A stretch of 13,797 bases of DNA from Burkholderiales bacterium. GTDB taxonomy: Bacteria; Pseudomonadota; Gammaproteobacteria; Burkholderiales; Burkholderiaceae_C. The notes below the pieces were generated by a model that was not told the origin of the DNA, did no database searches, and saw only the letters and a list, made by a program, of their open reading frames with translations. Every line of letters begins with the position of its first letter. Positions within the stretch are counted from its first letter, which is position 1. Below are positions 13,714 to 13,797 of this stretch, piece after piece. The translations under genes and the position numbers were made by a program. The DNA lies in the NCBI GenBank assembly GCA_011391855.1, contig JAABPT010000447.1:1-13797 (forward strand), read 5' to 3'.

Positions 13714-13797
13714 ATGGCCGCCAAGACCGTCTACACCTGCCGCGAATGCGGCGGCAGCAACGCCAAGTGGCTGGGCAAGTGCCCGCATTGCGGCGCC
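13714..13797 (+). CDS. radA: DNA repair protein RadA/Sms, first 28 codons (3' end outside window)
   Basis: The first 28 residues begin MAAKTVYTCRECGG and continue with SNAKWLGKCPHCGA, which is the N-terminal zinc finger of RadA/Sms: Cys9-X2-Cys12 and Cys23-X2-Cys26, with the invariant KW.GKCP wording. RadA is a RecA-like, hexameric branch-migration helicase acting in recombination and repair; its ATPase and Lon-like domains lie beyond the window. The ATG at 13714 is chosen over the out-of-frame ATG at 13706 because it gives the normal family start. No clear ribosome binding site is visible. Confidence 0.93.
   Translation, partial: MAAKTVYTCRECGGSNAKWLGKCPHCGA

Noticed and set aside
13534..13788. 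84-codon minus-strand frame across the radA start
   Set aside because: It overlaps the zinc-finger codons of radA and shows no recognisable features; treated as chance.

Overview
The window is very GC-rich DNA with strong codon bias. The gene content (katG, an AspC/TyrB-type aminotransferase, lplT, alr, glsB, arfB, radA) and the way the genes are packed suggest a betaproteobacterium of the order Burkholderiales, probably a Comamonadaceae/Rubrivivax-like lineage. This is inferred from protein resemblance and composition, without a database search.

Left part (1-5797): the 3' end of katG converges on a minus-strand pair, glutathione peroxidase then aromatic aminotransferase. A perfect 15-bp GC stem-loop lies between them. 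Divergent from the peroxidase is an output-less response regulator with a degenerate and a canonical receiver domain. It converges on lplT plus an EamA-type permease, which overlap and are probably translationally coupled. katG and the peroxidase both remove peroxides, but nothing in the sequence shows shared control.

Middle part (5815-7699): a good sigma70-like promoter for lplT lies head-to-head with alr. alr is followed in the same direction by glsB (small membrane protein) and arfB (ribosome rescue hydrolase).

Right part (7719-13713): a 1432-residue SNF2-family ATPase with a large N-terminal region is followed, right after its stop codon, by a palindromic operator and a vapBC-type toxin-antitoxin module. 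On the opposite strand lies a second predicted module, DUF433 (antitoxin) and DUF5615 (PIN-like toxin), whose genes overlap by a shared GTGA. A second GTGA leads from the DUF5615 stop into a decayed cas4 gene. Its first 28 codons, including the CPRQ cysteine motif, are intact; an in-frame TAG follows, then about 13 more cas4-like codons, and the homology is lost just before vapC. No other cas gene or CRISPR array is visible. radA begins at 13714 and runs off the window.

My recollection is that alr and radA are close neighbours in many Burkholderiales. If so, 6970-13713 is an accessory segment that has collected two toxin-antitoxin modules, a large SNF2 ATPase and the remains of a CRISPR adaptation gene. 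The cas4 remnant and its junction with the DUF433/DUF5615 pair are the most notable points.
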